Source: Streptomyces syringium (lineage in GTDB: Bacteria; Actinomycetota; Actinomycetes; Streptomycetales; Streptomycetaceae). From it: a stretch of DNA of 64,000 nt. Made by a program: the position numbers and the translations under genes. Below the pieces are notes generated by a model. It did not search any database. It was not told the DNA's origin and saw only the letters and a list, made by a program, of their open reading frames with translations. This document shows, in pieces, positions 34,285 through 43,624 of this stretch (its first letter is position 1; each line of letters begins with the position of its first letter). The stretch spans positions 2,790,001 to 2,854,000 of the forward strand of contig NZ_JAGIOH010000001.1 of assembly GCF_017876625.1 (NCBI RefSeq), given 5' to 3'.

Positions 34285-36045
34285 GTGAGCGGAACCCTCG
34301 ACGGCCAGGGCGGCACGCCCGGTTCAACGCCTCCAGTCGTCACGCAACGTAACGTACCTTCGAGCGATTTCCGTGCCGCCTTCCATGCCGCGCGGCTGGG
34401 CATGGCCGTCGTCGGCCGCGACGGACTCGTACGCACCGCCAACGACGCGCTGGGCGCGCTGCTCGGCACCGACCCCGCCCGGCTGGCCGACTCCCCCGCG
34501 GCCGACTTCACCGGCCTGCGCGAGGACGCCCGCACCTGGAGCGAGTACCGCGAGGTGCTGCTCGGCCGCCGCGACCGGCTGCACTGCACCCGTCGGCTCA
34601 GACACCGCGGCGGCCGGGGGGTGTGGGCGGAGGTGACGCTGACCCAGCTGCCCGACAGCCGCGAGACGCTGCTGTCGGTCGCCGACATCAGCGACCGGCG
34701 GGAGCTGCGGGAGCGGCTGCGGCATCTGCGGATGCACGATCCGGTCACCCGGCTGCCCAACCGGAGCCTGTTCTTCGAGCGGCTGGCCGCGGCGCTCGGC
34801 GCGGCGGCCGTGTCCCGGGACGGCGGCGGCCGGATCGGGCTGTGCTATCTCGACCTGGACGGCTTCAAGGCCGTCAACGACACCCTCGGCCACCGGGCCG
34901 GCGACCGGCTGCTGGGGCTGGTGGCCCAGCGGCTGAGCGAGTGCGCGGCGCCCGACGGCCATCTGGTGGCCCGGCTCGGCGGCGACGAATTCGCGCTGCT
35001 GGTCGAGGAGTCGGCGGGCACCGAGCAGCTCGTGACCCTCGCCGCGGCCGTACTGACGGCGCTCCAGCGGCCGTTCGACGTGGCCGGGCAGCGGCTGTCG
35101 GTGTCGGCGAGCATCGGCGTCGTCGAGCGCCCGGCGGCCGGTACGCACGCGACGGAGCTGATGCAGGCCGCGGACACCACCCTGTACTGGGCCAAGGCGG
35201 ACGGAAAGGCCCGCTGGACGCTCTTCGACCCGGAGCGCAACGCCCATCGGATGACCCGCCAGGCCCTCTCCAGCACCCTGCGGCCCGCCGTCGAGCGCGA
35301 CGAGTTCGTCCTGCAGTACCAGCCGCTGGTGGGGCTGGGCGACGGGATCGTGCGCGGGGTGGAGGCGCTGGTGCGCTGGCGCCATCCGCAGTTCGGCACG
35401 CTGGCCCCCAACCGGTTCATCGGCCTGGCGGAGGAGACGGGGGCGATCGTGCCGCTGGGCCGCTGGATCCTCGCGACGGCCTGCCGCCAGGCGCGCCGCT
35501 GGCAGCTCGACCACCCCGAGGAGCCGCTCGTCGTCAGCGTCAATGTGGCGGTGCGCCAGGTGTGGGACTCCGACCTGGTCACGGACGTGGCCCGGATCCT
35601 CGCCGAGACCGGGCTGCCGCCGCACCTGCTGCAGCTGGAGCTGACCGAGTCCGCGCTGATGGGCTCGGCGGGCCGCCCGCTCCAGCAGCTCCAGCAGCTC
35701 AGCGACATGGGCGTCGCCATCGCCATCGACGACTTCGGCACCGGCTATTCCAACCTCGCCTACCTCAGCCGGCTCCCGGTCTCCACCCTCAAGCTCGACG
35801 GGTCGTTCGTGCACGGCTTCCGTGCGGACGAGCACCCCAACCCGGCCGACGAGACGATCGTCGAGGCGCTCGTCCAGCTCGCCCACCGGCTGGGGCTCAC
35901 GGTGACGGCGGAGTGCGTGGAGAGCGCGGAGCAGGCGGAACGGCTGGGGCGGATCGGCTGCGACACCGGCCAGGGATGGTTCTACTCCCGGCCGGTGCCG
36001 GCCGACCGCATCTCGGCGCTGCTGCGCACGGGGGTACGGCCGTGA
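34285..36045 (+). CDS. cdgA: CdgA, PAS-GGDEF-EAL c-di-GMP enzyme
   Basis: Controls the second messenger c-di-GMP, which sets the timing of development through BldD. The 586-residue protein has a PAS-like domain (about 15-125), GGDEF domain with the intact signature RLGGDEFALL, and EAL domain with EALVRW, LELTES, IDDFGTGYSNL and the downstream ECVE and QGWFYSRPVP. No RxxD inhibitory I-site precedes GGDEF (APDGHLVA), so product feedback may be absent. GTG 34285 has GGGAG 5 bases upstream; ATG 34261 is the alternative. Both catalytic sites look intact. Named from the architecture and neighbourhood (SCO2817 in S. coelicolor, from memory). Confidence 0.88.
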   Translation: MSGTLDGQGGTPGSTPPVVTQRNVPSSDFRAAFHAARLGMAVVGRDGLVRTANDALGALLGTDPARLADSPAADFTGLREDARTWSEYREVLLGRRDRLHCTRRLRHRGGRGVWAEVTLTQLPDSRETLLSVADISDRRELRERLRHLRMHDPVTRLPNRSLFFERLAAALGAAAVSRDGGGRIGLCYLDLDGFKAVNDTLGHRAGDRLLGLVAQRLSECAAPDGHLVARLGGDEFALLVEESAGTEQLVTLAAAVLTALQRPFDVAGQRLSVSASIGVVERPAAGTHATELMQAADTTLYWAKADGKARWTLFDPERNAHRMTRQALSSTLRPAVERDEFVLQYQPLVGLGDGIVRGVEALVRWRHPQFGTLAPNRFIGLAEETGAIVPLGRWILATACRQARRWQLDHPEEPLVVSVNVAVRQVWDSDLVTDVARILAETGLPPHLLQLELTESALMGSAGRPLQQLQQLSDMGVAIAIDDFGTGYSNLAYLSRLPVSTLKLDGSFVHGFRADEHPNPADETIVEALVQLAHRLGLTVTAECVESAEQAERLGRIGCDTGQGWFYSRPVPADRISALLRTGVRP

Positions 36046-36053
36046 GGGCCCCA

Positions 36054-36289
36054 CGCCTGTCCGGCGGGCATGTGACCGGGCCCTGCGGGCCGTGTCGTCC
36101 GCACCCCCGCTGCGCGGCGGTGTCCTCAATCGCCGGACGGGCTGCTGTGCTGTGTCCTCGATCGCCGGACGGGCTTGGCAGCTGAGCTCAGCCGAATCAA
36201 GCCCGTCCGGCGTTTGAGGACGCGCCCGCAGGGCGCTCGCCGCCGCAGGCGGCAAAGGCGGCCCGCAGCCGACGATCCGCCGGACAGGC
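36054..36289. repeat. Dispersed composite palindromic repeat, copy 4
   Basis: Two reverse cores in tandem (GTCCTCAATCGCCGGACGGG at 36122, GTCCTCGATCGCCGGACGGG at 36154), then the palindrome GCTGAGCTCAGC (36181-36192) and a forward core CCGTCCGGCGTTTGAGGAC (36203-36221). CCTGTCCGGCGG-type arms flank the block (about 36056 and 36276). The centre could extrude as a cruciform of about 65 bp. It separates cdgA from the convergent oxidoreductase. Confidence 0.85.
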
Positions 36290-37387
36290 CTACGCGTCCG
36301 GCAAGCCGTACGCGTCCGCGATCAGTTCATAGCTGCGCAGCCGAAGCCCCGGCGTATGCGCGTTGGCCGTGAGCATCAGCTCGTCCGCGCCGGTCCGCTC
36401 GACGAGGGCATTCAAGCCCGCGCGCACCTCGTCCGGGGTGCCGAAGACGACATTGCGCAGCCAGTCGTCGACGAACTCCCGCTCGGCCGGGCCGAAGTCG
36501 TACGCCTCGGCCTCCTCCGGCGTCGGGATCAGCCCGGGCCGTCCGGTGCGCATCCGCAGCATCGCGAGCGCCCCGGTGAGGACCTGACGGCGGGCCTCCT
36601 TCGGGTCGTCGGCGGCGAACGCCTGGACGCCGATCTTGGCGTACGGGCGGTCGAGGACCTCGGAGGGCCGGAAGGAGTCGCGGTAGAGCTGGAGCGCCGG
36701 GATGGTGTTCGCGGCGGAGAAGTGGTGCGCGAAGGAGAAGGGCAGGCCGAGGGCCCCGGCGAGCCGTGCGCTGAAGCCGGAGGAGCCGAGCAGCCAGACC
36801 GAGGGCCGGTCCGCCCGCTGCACCCCGCCGGGCACCCGGCCCTGGACGGGCCCGGGGACGGCGTGGATGCGGGCGTAGGGATGGCCGTCGGGGAAGTCGT
36901 CGTCCAGGAACCGCGTCAGCTCGGCGAGCTGCTGCGGGAAGTCGTCCGCCCCCTCCCGCAGCCGGTCCGAGCGGCGCAGCGCGGCGGCGGTCGCGCCGTC
37001 CGTGCCGGGCGCCCGGCCGAGGCCGAGGTCGACGCGGCGGGGGGCGAGGGCCTCCAGGGTGCCGAACTGCTCGGCGATCACCAGCGGGGCGTGGTTGGGC
37101 AGCATGACGCCGCCGGAGCCGAGGCGGATCCGGTCGGTGCGGGCCGCGAGGTGGGCCAGGATGACGGCCGGGGAGGAGCTGGCCACGCCGGGCATGGAGT
37201 GGTGTTCGGCCACCCAGAAGCGGTGGTAGCCCCGGCGCTCGGCGAGCCGTGCCAGCTCGACCGTGGTGCCCAGCGCCTGCCGGGCGGTCCGGCCGCTGCC
37301 GACGGTCGCCAGGTCCAGTACGGACAGCGGCACCGGCGCGCTTCCCTTGGGCTCGGCCCGGATGATGTCGTCCCGCTCGTCGGCCAC
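36290..37387 (-). CDS. LLM-class flavin-dependent oxidoreductase
   Basis: 365 residues of the bacterial-luciferase-like TIM-barrel family that uses FMN/F420. Characteristic stretches are [65 protein letters not shown] and [29 protein letters not shown] 37387 has AGGGAGG upstream; longer starts to 37450 add an unrelated polar leader. Substrate unknown. Divergent from the IclR regulator, which might control it. Confidence 0.88.
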   Translation of the reverse strand: MADERDDIIRAEPKGSAPVPLSVLDLATVGSGRTARQALGTTVELARLAERRGYHRFWVAEHHSMPGVASSSPAVILAHLAARTDRIRLGSGGVMLPNHAPLVIAEQFGTLEALAPRRVDLGLGRAPGTDGATAAALRRSDRLREGADDFPQQLAELTRFLDDDFPDGHPYARIHAVPGPVQGRVPGGVQRADRPSVWLLGSSGFSARLAGALGLPFSFAHHFSAANTIPALQLYRDSFRPSEVLDRPYAKIGVQAFAADDPKEARRQVLTGALAMLRMRTGRPGLIPTPEEAEAYDFGPAEREFVDDWLRNVVFGTPDEVRAGLNALVERTGADELMLTANAHTPGLRLRSYELIADAYGLPDA

Positions 37388-37523
37388 GGTGGCCCGCCTC
37401 CCTGGTTGGCGCTGCGTCTGGTCGCTCGCGCCGCGCGGGGTGTCCCGCACGTCGCGCCCACCCCAACCGGAGCATCACTCCGCTTATTCCCGGCCGCACC
37501 GCGGAGTCCCTTTTTATGACATC

Positions 37524-37633
37524 GGCATATGCCTTCGGGGCGCTTCCCTGGACAGGCGCCCGATACCCGGGTCCAACTCCTCAACACCCGCTCCTGAAGG
37601 ACCCTTTCGCCTTTATCGTGGAGAGCGGATACT
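37524..37633 (+). promoter_or_regulatory. Candidate control elements of the IclR gene
   Basis: GGCATATGCC (37524-37533) is a 10-bp perfect palindrome. GATACT (37628-37633) resembles a -10 box 25 bases before the GTG start. Both lie in the 271-bp divergent gap; the assignment is tentative. Confidence 0.3.
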
Positions 37634-37658
37634 CGCTGGAAACCGCTAGGGGGAAACC

Positions 37659-38417
37659 GTGGCGCTCAAGCCCGAGCCGACCGCGCCGTTCCACTCGGTG
37701 CAGTACGCCCTGCGCGTGCTGGAGACGGTCGCCAGACACTCCGGCGGCGTCACCGAGGCCCAGATCGCGCGCGAGACCGGCCTGCCCGCCGGCCACCTCG
37801 CCCATCTGCTGCTGATGCTCCGCCGCGAGGACTACGTGGAGCGGGTCGGCGACGGCGCCTACATCATCGGTGAGTCCCTGGTGCTGCTCGGCTCCGGCGG
37901 CGACCGCGCGAAGGCCGTGGAGCGCAAGCTCCAGCAGTCGCTGTTCGCGCTGCGCGATTCGCTCGGCGCGGCCGTCTATCTCAGCCGCTACATCGACGGC
38001 GAGGTCAGGATCACGCAGTACGCGGACGGCCCGCGCACGCCCAAGGTCAACGAATGGGTCGACTTCCGCTCCGCCGCCCACGCGAGCGCGCTCGGCAAGT
38101 GCCTGCTCACCCAGCTCGACCACGACGACCGGCGCGACCACCTCTCGCGCCACAAGACCGCCCGGCTCACCTCCCGGACGATCACCAATGAGCAGGTCCT
38201 CTTCCGCAAGCTCGACGCCCAGCCCGCGACCGTCCCCGTCCTCGATCTCCAGGAGTACGCGGTGGGCACGGTCTGCGCCGCCGTCCCGATCACCGCCGGG
38301 CACTCGGTCGGCTGTCTCGCGCTCTCGCTCCCGCTGGCCCACGCCCACCGGCTGCGGCAGGCCGCCGAGACACTGAACCGGAAGGCCGCACCCCTGTTGC
38401 TGTCGATGTCCCTCTGA
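37659..38417 (+). CDS. IclR-family transcriptional regulator
   Basis: 252 residues: winged HTH at about 10-75 (SVQYALRVLETVARHSGGVTEAQIARETGLPAGHLAHLLLML) and an IclR effector domain at about 90-245 (AAHASALGKCLL is the hallmark, then VCAAVPITAGHSVGCLALSLP). GTG 37659 has AGGGGG upstream. The ligand is not deducible. Neighbouring divergent oxidoreductase is a possible target. Confidence 0.9.
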   Translation: MALKPEPTAPFHSVQYALRVLETVARHSGGVTEAQIARETGLPAGHLAHLLLMLRREDYVERVGDGAYIIGESLVLLGSGGDRAKAVERKLQQSLFALRDSLGAAVYLSRYIDGEVRITQYADGPRTPKVNEWVDFRSAAHASALGKCLLTQLDHDDRRDHLSRHKTARLTSRTITNEQVLFRKLDAQPATVPVLDLQEYAVGTVCAAVPITAGHSVGCLALSLPLAHAHRLRQAAETLNRKAAPLLLSMSL

Positions 38418-38514
38418 GCCCCTCCGACGCCCGCGAGAAAGGGGCGGGAGGGGCCCCGGCGGCGGGTGGTTCGGAGCACCCGTTCGGACCGGGTATTATT
38501 TTCTCTGTCAGCAG

Positions 38515-38588
38515 GCGCCGCTAGCTCAGTTGGTTAGAGCAGCTGACTCTTAATCAGCGGGTCCGGGGTTCGAGTCCCTGGCGGCGCA
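38515..38588 (+). tRNA. tRNA-Lys (CTT), copy 2 of 3
   Basis: Identical to copy 1. The -10 is TATTAT (38494-38499). It shares TTTTCTCTGTCAGCAG upstream with copy 3, and TTCGGAGCACC (copy 2) against TCGGAAGCACC (copy 3) lies in the -35 area. Confidence 0.98.
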
Positions 38589-38596
38589 CAGACAGT

Positions 38597-38627
38597 CGAA
38601 GGCCCTCACCGATGGTGAGGGCCTTCG
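38597..38627 (+). terminator. Hairpin terminator of tRNA-Lys copy 2
   Basis: Same 14-bp stem as copy 1 with loop GAT. Confidence 0.85.
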
Positions 38628-38735
38628 TCGTGCTCCCGGAAGTTCTCGGGGGAGACCGTCCGCCGACCGGCCGCCGTAGCATGGGGGCCGCGGCGGGCCC
38701 TGCCGCGCGTAATGAGGACCGGGAAGGAGGGCCAC

Positions 38736-39146
38736 GTGCCGCAGCACCGCCGTCCGACGGCAACCGCGCTGCTCCTGCTCCTCCTCGCGGTCCTCTCCGG
38801 CCCGACCCCGGCCGGCCGGCTCCTCTCCGGCGCGCTCGACTCCGCGTACGCGCGGGCGGCGAGCGGCACCACGGCCACCGTCCCGCAGGACACCCGGCCC
38901 GAGATCCACGACCCCCACACCGCCCGGGCCGGCTCCGGCGACGCGGGCGGCACGTGCCGTCCGCAGGGCCTCCCGCCGGGGGGCGCCGAGGCCGTCGTCC
39001 CGGCCGGGCACGGCGACCCGCTCACCGCACCCGCCGCGACCCGCGCGGCGCTGCCCGCCGCGCTCCCGCCACGGGCCACCGTGCCGAGGTCGCCGCCCGC
39101 CCCCGTCGCCGGCTGCGCCGAGCTGCTCCCCGTCCTACGGATCTAG
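38736..39146 (+). CDS. Secreted or membrane-anchored protein of unknown function
   Basis: 136 residues. GTG 38736 has AGGAGGG 5 bases upstream. The N-terminus is a clear signal/anchor (TATALLLLLLAVLSGPTP), and the rest is Ala/Pro/Gly-rich, low-complexity and probably disordered, with one Cys pair (GGTCRPQG and VAGCAEL). No family is recognised. It sits between tRNA-Lys copy 2 and the thiol-oxidoreductase pair. Confidence 0.62.
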   Translation: MPQHRRPTATALLLLLLAVLSGPTPAGRLLSGALDSAYARAASGTTATVPQDTRPEIHDPHTARAGSGDAGGTCRPQGLPPGGAEAVVPAGHGDPLTAPAATRAALPAALPPRATVPRSPPAPVAGCAELLPVLRI

Positions 39147-39221
39147 ACCCGCCCACCACGGCCCGCCCGGGCCGTACCCCGGCATGCCCAGAATCCGTCA
39201 GACCCATGGAGTCCCTTCCTC

Positions 39222-40007
39222 ATGTCCGCACCGCTCACCTCGCCCGCCCGCCGCCTCGCGGCCATCGGCGCGGTCCTCGCCCTCGTCGTCGCGCTCGTCG
39301 CGGCCGGCATCGCGATCGGCAAGAACGCCGGCGGCTCCGGCAAGCGGGAGGCGTCCGCCTCCTCCGAGCCCGGCGCCGACCCGCAGCAGCCCGCCTACGA
39401 CGAGGCGGAGAAGGCCACCAGCCGCCGTAAGGACGGCGACCCGCTCGCCCTCGGCCGGACCGACGCGCCCGTCGTGCTCGTCGAGTACTCCGACTACCAG
39501 TGCTCGTACTGCGGCCGCTACACCCGCGAGACCCAGCCCGAACTGATCAAGAAGTACGTGGACGAGGGCGTGTTGCGCATCGAGTTCCGCAACTTCCCCA
39601 TCTTCGGCAAGGACTCCATGCGCGCCGCGCGGGCCGCCTGGGCCGCCGGGCAGCAGGGCCGCTTCCCGCAGTTCCACCACGAGCTGTTCGCCAAGCTCCG
39701 CAAGGGTGACGCGCTCGCCGAGGACAAGCTGGTCGAGATGGCCCGCACGGCCGGCGTGTCCGACGTCGACCGGTTCCGCGAGGACATGAACGGCTCGGCG
39801 TCCGAGGCCGCCGTGAAGAAGGACCAGGAGGAGGGCTACGCCCTCGGCGTGCAGAGCACCCCCTCCTTCCTCGTCGGCGGGCGGCCCGTCGCGGGCGCCC
39901 AGCCGATGAGCGCCTTCGAGGCCGCGATCGCCCAGGCCAAGGCCGCCAAGGCGGCGAAGGCGGCCGGCCCGGCCAAGGGCGGGGACAGCGGGAAGAGCGA
40001 GAAGTGA
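39222..40007 (+). CDS. Membrane-anchored DsbA-like thioredoxin-fold protein
   Basis: 261 residues. One N-terminal span (RLAAIGAVLALVVALVAAGIAI, about 10-32) anchors an extracytoplasmic domain of the thioredoxin_4/DsbA type: redox motif CSYC in EYSDYQCSYCGRYT, then FPIFGKDS, and the cis-Pro loop QSTPSFLVGG. The C-terminus is Lys/Ala-rich. It probably forms or exchanges disulphides outside the membrane. Its stop overlaps the start of the CcdA-like gene (GTGA), so the two should act together, with CcdA supplying reductant. Confidence 0.9.
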   Translation: MSAPLTSPARRLAAIGAVLALVVALVAAGIAIGKNAGGSGKREASASSEPGADPQQPAYDEAEKATSRRKDGDPLALGRTDAPVVLVEYSDYQCSYCGRYTRETQPELIKKYVDEGVLRIEFRNFPIFGKDSMRAARAAWAAGQQGRFPQFHHELFAKLRKGDALAEDKLVEMARTAGVSDVDRFREDMNGSASEAAVKKDQEEGYALGVQSTPSFLVGGRPVAGAQPMSAFEAAIAQAKAAKAAKAAGPAKGGDSGKSEK

Positions 40008-40873
40008 CCGACATCGGTTACCTCGCCGCCTTCCTCGGCGGCGCCCTCGCCCTGCTCAGCCCGTGCAGCGCGCTGCTGCTGCCCGCGTTCTTCGCGTACT
40101 CCCTCGCGAGCCCCGGCAAGCTGCTGGCCCGCACTTGCGTCTTCTACCTCGGGCTCGCGACCACGCTCGTACCGCTCGGCGCGGCCTCCACGGCCGCCAG
40201 CCGGCTCTTCAACGGCCACCGCGATCTGCTGATCACCGCCGGCGGCTGGATCGTGATCGCCATGGGCGCCGCCCAGATCCTCGGTCTCGGCTTCGCCTCC
40301 AGGAAGGCCCAGGCCGCCGCCGGGCGCATCACCCCGCGCTCGGCTGCCTCGACGTTCCTGCTGGGCTGCGTCTACGGGCTGGCGGGCTTCTGCGCCGGGC
40401 CGATCCTCGGCGCGGTGCTGACCGTGACCGCCGTCAACGGCAACCCGGTGTACGGGGCGTCGATGCTCGCCGTCTACGCGCTGGGCATGGCGCTGCCGCT
40501 GTTCGTGCTGGCCGTGTTCTGGGACCGCTTCAAGCTCGGCAGCCGGGGCTGGCTGCGCGGCCGGGAACTGCGCCTCGGCCGGCTGCGGCTGCACACGACC
40601 TCGCTGGTGTCCGGGCTGTTCTTCATCGGCATCGGCGTGCTCTTCCTCGCCTACGACGGGACGACCGGCCTGCCCGGGATCCTGGACGCCGACCAGGAGT
40701 TCGAGCTGGAGGAGCTCGCCTCCCGGATCGGCAACGCCGTGCCCGACTACGCCCTGCTGGCCGTGATCGCGCTGGTCGTCGCGGGGGTGCTGGCCCGGAT
40801 CGCGCTGCGGCCGGTCAAGCCTGCTGAGCCTGCTGAGCCCGCCGACCGGAGCGCGCCGGTCCGCGAAACGTGA
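40004..40873 (+). CDS. CcdA/DsbD-like thiol-disulphide membrane transporter
   Basis: 289 residues with six or more spans. The two conserved redox cysteines are in LLSPCSALLLPAFFAY (first span) and LAGFCAGPILGAV (fourth span). The family passes electrons from cytoplasmic thioredoxin to extracytoplasmic thiol proteins. GTG 40004 overlaps the DsbA-like stop. A strong bidirectional hairpin follows, before the convergent LPMO gene. Confidence 0.9.
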   Translation: MTDIGYLAAFLGGALALLSPCSALLLPAFFAYSLASPGKLLARTCVFYLGLATTLVPLGAASTAASRLFNGHRDLLITAGGWIVIAMGAAQILGLGFASRKAQAAAGRITPRSAASTFLLGCVYGLAGFCAGPILGAVLTVTAVNGNPVYGASMLAVYALGMALPLFVLAVFWDRFKLGSRGWLRGRELRLGRLRLHTTSLVSGLFFIGIGVLFLAYDGTTGLPGILDADQEFELEELASRIGNAVPDYALLAVIALVVAGVLARIALRPVKPAEPAEPADRSAPVRET

Positions 40874-40934
40874 CCGGGCCGGCGCGGGAGACCTCGGTGC
40901 GCGGTGCGCACCAAAGGTCTCCCGGCCGGCCCGG
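40874..40934. terminator. Large hairpin between convergent genes
   Basis: Outer arms CCGGGCCGG and CGGGAGACCT pair with AGGTCTCCCG and GCCGGCCCGG; inside is a second stem GGTGCGC-GGT-GCGCACC. It lies between the CcdA-like stop and the LPMO stop (40953), so it can serve both directions. Confidence 0.8.
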
Positions 40935-40952
40935 CGCCGGTGGGGGCTCAGG

Positions 40953-41543
40953 TCAGAACTGGACGTCCGAACAGGCGTAGAAGGCGTTGGGCGTGTCCGC
41001 GATCGTCCAGACAGCAAGAATGATGTGCTTGCCGGTCTTCAGGGTGGGGACGGCGCCCTGGTGGGTGACGGTCGCCTCGGGGACCCGGCCCCCGTAGGGC
41101 ACGCTCATGAAGGGCTGGGGTTCGAGGTCGGCGCGGGTGAGCGGCTTGGCGGGGTTGTAGCCGTCCTTGGTGATGTAGTAGCGGAAGTCGGTCGTGGCGT
41201 GCCGGGCGGTGAGCTTCCAGCGGAAGCCGTAGCCCTGCCCCGCGGTGAGCTTGGTGGCGGGCCACTGGCCGCCGCGCGGGTCGTCGAGCTGGGCGAAGCG
41301 GCTGTTGCCGCCCGCGCAGATCCGGCCGTCGGCGGGGCCGCGGGACGGGAAGCCCTTCGGACCCTCGACGCTCTGGGGTTCGTACTGGATCTCGCCGCAG
41401 TTCTTCACGGTGCCCTTCGCGCAGAACACCTGCCGACTGGTGGGGGAGTCGGTGTAGCCGTGGCTGTTGGCGCTGCCGGTGGCGAGCACGGACACGCAGG
41501 CCACCGAGAGGCCGATGATCACCGCACTGATCTTTTTGCGCAT
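40953..41543 (-). CDS. AA10 lytic polysaccharide monooxygenase (LpmP-like)
   Basis: A copper enzyme that oxidatively cleaves chitin- or cellulose-like chains. 196 residues: signal peptide 1-27, then mature N-terminal His28 (HGYTDSPTSRQVFC), which with the His in LTARHATTDFRYYIT forms the histidine brace. It is a single-domain protein without a binding module. It lies in the same neighbourhood as cslA-glxA; from memory the S. coelicolor LPMO of this locus (LpmP) acts with CslA/GlxA in wall remodelling and glycan deposition at hyphal tips. Confidence 0.93.
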   Translation of the reverse strand: MRKKISAVIIGLSVACVSVLATGSANSHGYTDSPTSRQVFCAKGTVKNCGEIQYEPQSVEGPKGFPSRGPADGRICAGGNSRFAQLDDPRGGQWPATKLTAGQGYGFRWKLTARHATTDFRYYITKDGYNPAKPLTRADLEPQPFMSVPYGGRVPEATVTHQGAVPTLKTGKHIILAVWTIADTPNAFYACSDVQF

Positions 41544-41616
41544 GCTTCGCTCCCTCGAGAACGTGGGGGGTTCTCCGTGAGGTGGGTGGAGTGTGCGGTC
41601 TAGACCAAGTCGGAGA

Positions 41617-42279
41617 TTAGTCCTCCGAAATAGTCATGTCCAGGCCAAAGGACGCGAGAATCCGGTCGCTGTTCACGCGCGAGGACTTGACCAGTTCACC
41701 GTTGGGCCGGTCATTGCCCAGCTCCCAGGCCCGCGCGCCCGCCAGATCGCGCCCGTCGGCCAACTGCCGCTCGACCAGACGCCCTTGACGCACCTCGTCG
41801 GGCGTCTCCAGATACCAGACCTCGGCCAGCCACCGACGGGCCTCCCGCCAGCCCGGCTCGTCGCACGCCAGGTAATTGCCCTCGGTCACCACCAGCCCGG
41901 TCGGGGGCGGCACCTCGTGCCGGGCGGCGACCGGCTCGTGAAGGACACGGTCGTAGTCCGGTACGTACACGCTGCGCTCGCGCTCCTCCACCACCCGGCG
42001 CAGCAGCGCGGCGTAGCCCCACACGTCGAAGCTCGGCGCGGAGCCCTTGCGATCGGTCAGGCCGAGGCGCTCCAACTGCGCGTTGGAGAGATGGAAGCCG
42101 TCGAGGGGCAGATACGCGGCCGCGCCGGCGCCGTGCAGCCGCTCCAGCTCGGCGACCAGCGCCCGGGCGAGCGTCGACTTCCCCGCGCCGGGCGGGCCCG
42201 CGATGCCCAGCACGACGCGACGGCCGTCGGCCGCCGTGAGATTCCATGCGTCGGCCGCCAGCTCGGCAATGTTCCCCAT
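41617..42279 (-). CDS. P-loop nucleoside/uridine-kinase-like protein
   Basis: 220 residues of the phosphoribulokinase/uridine kinase fold: Walker A GPPGAGKSTLARAL (27-40), the acceptor-site stretch YLPLDGFHLSNAQLE, and VVTEGNYLACDEPGW. Related proteins (YfdG/FrcK-type) phosphorylate sugars or pantothenate-like compounds; the substrate is not deducible. ATG 42279 is used. Position between LPMO and NlpC/P60 is conserved in other streptomycetes, from memory. Confidence 0.85.
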   Translation of the reverse strand: MGNIAELAADAWNLTAADGRRVVLGIAGPPGAGKSTLARALVAELERLHGAGAAAYLPLDGFHLSNAQLERLGLTDRKGSAPSFDVWGYAALLRRVVEERERSVYVPDYDRVLHEPVAARHEVPPPTGLVVTEGNYLACDEPGWREARRWLAEVWYLETPDEVRQGRLVERQLADGRDLAGARAWELGNDRPNGELVKSSRVNSDRILASFGLDMTISED

Positions 42280-42291
42280 GCCCGCACCTTA

Positions 42292-42430
42292 GGCCTCCGG
42301 CGGATCTTCGGCTGCGGGCCGTGTGCCAGCGGGCTCTGCGGCTGAGCCGGCCACAACCAGTCCGCCGGGGGCACCTCCCAGCGGTAGCTGGGGGAGATTG
42401 AGGACGAAACGGCGGGTGAGCCGGCGACCG
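42292..42430. repeat. Dispersed composite repeat, copy 5
   Basis: Begins with GGCCTCCGGCGGATCTTCGG and contains GGCACCTCCCAGCGGTAGCT followed by GGGGGAGATTGAGGAC, the second arm type that recurs at 47.94 and 57.13 kb. It lies between the NlpC/P60 and kinase genes, both minus strand. Confidence 0.7.
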
Positions 42431-42510
42431 AGAGCGCGGCCGGACAGTCCCCGACCGTCCGCCGGGACGGCGGACGGCGGCCGTACGGGTGCCGTCGGCG
42501 CCGAGCCAGG

Positions 42511-43377
42511 TCAGCGCGGTCGGCCGTACAGGTTGGGGCTGTAGTAGGAGAAGGTCGAGATGCGGACCTTCTTCCCCGGGCGGGGAGCCTCGAGGTATTT
42601 GCCGCCGCCCAGATAGATCGCGGCGTGGTGGACGCCGGACGCCTTGCCGTTGGTCGACCAGAAGACGAGGTCACCGCGGCGCAGAGCACGGCGGGTGATG
42701 CGCTTGGTGGCGCGGTACTGGTCGGCGGCGATGCGCGGCAGCTTCACGCCCGCGCGGCGGTACGCCTGCTGGATCAGCCCGGAGCAGTCCCAGGCGTGGG
42801 GACCGTTGCCGCCCAGCTTGTAGGGGTCGCCGATCTGGGCCATGGCGAAGGTGATGGCCGACTCCAGTCGGGGCTCGGCGGCGGTGGGAGCCTGCGGCGT
42901 CCCTGCGGGATCCGCCGGGAGGGGCGGGGAGAGGGGCCCCCGCAGGGCGGCGACGCCGGGTATGTCCTGGTCGCTGAGCGGGACGGCGAGCTCCTGCGGC
43001 TCCGGCTCGCCCGGCTCCGACTCGCCCGGCTCCGGCTCGTCCGCGAGGGGGTCGCCGGGGAGCGCGGGATCCTCCGCGTCGCCGGGTTCGTAGACGGAGC
43101 TGTCCCCGCCCACCGGGTCCGGGGGCTCGGGGGCGGCCGTGGCACCCGTTCCCGAGCCGGCGATGACCGCCACCCCCACCGCCGCCACGATCGCGCCGCG
43201 CAGGGCGCACCGGTGCCGGGTACCGCCCTCGTCGAGAGGCCCGTCGGGAAGCTCGCCGAGAGGCTCGGCGTGAGCAGCGTCACCGTCGTCCGCCCGCGCC
43301 GGGGCGGCGGCCGTGTCCGCGCAGAGCGGGCATCCACGGCCGTCGGGTGGTTCCTCGGTGAATGCCGGAGTCCGCAC
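42511..43377 (-). CDS. NlpC/P60 cell-wall endopeptidase
   Basis: 288 residues from GTG 43377 (the frame is open further, to 43431, and the start is uncertain). One span at about 60-82 (GAIVAAVGVAVIAGSGTGA) anchors an extracellular part: an acidic Pro/Glu repeat linker (PEPGESEPGEPEPQE) and the C40 peptidase domain at the C-terminus, with Cys in HAWDCSGLIQQAYRRAG and His in GVHHAAIYLGGG. The N-terminal GCPLCADT looks like a metal-binding knuckle on the cytoplasmic side. It cleaves peptidoglycan stem peptides, fitting the cell-envelope theme of the locus. Confidence 0.85.
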   Translation of the reverse strand: MRTPAFTEEPPDGRGCPLCADTAAAPARADDGDAAHAEPLGELPDGPLDEGGTRHRCALRGAIVAAVGVAVIAGSGTGATAAPEPPDPVGGDSSVYEPGDAEDPALPGDPLADEPEPGESEPGEPEPQELAVPLSDQDIPGVAALRGPLSPPLPADPAGTPQAPTAAEPRLESAITFAMAQIGDPYKLGGNGPHAWDCSGLIQQAYRRAGVKLPRIAADQYRATKRITRRALRRGDLVFWSTNGKASGVHHAAIYLGGGKYLEAPRPGKKVRISTFSYYSPNLYGRPR

Positions 43378-43624
43378 CGCCTCACCGCCTTCCCGTACGC
43401 CTGTCCGGGGCGGTCGCCGACGGGCCCGCACCCGCCGTGCCGCGGCGGCCCGCCGGACCGCTTGTCACGCGTCCGTACTCGCCACAGCTTCTCAACGGGC
43501 CGGAGAAACCGCACGTCGGCGCGGTGTGAGCCGATCACGGCGGGAGAGACGCCGCTCCCGCGGGCGGCTCGCGGGGTGGTCGGAAGCACCCTCGAACATC
43601 AGGTAGAGTTTTCTCTGTCAGCAG

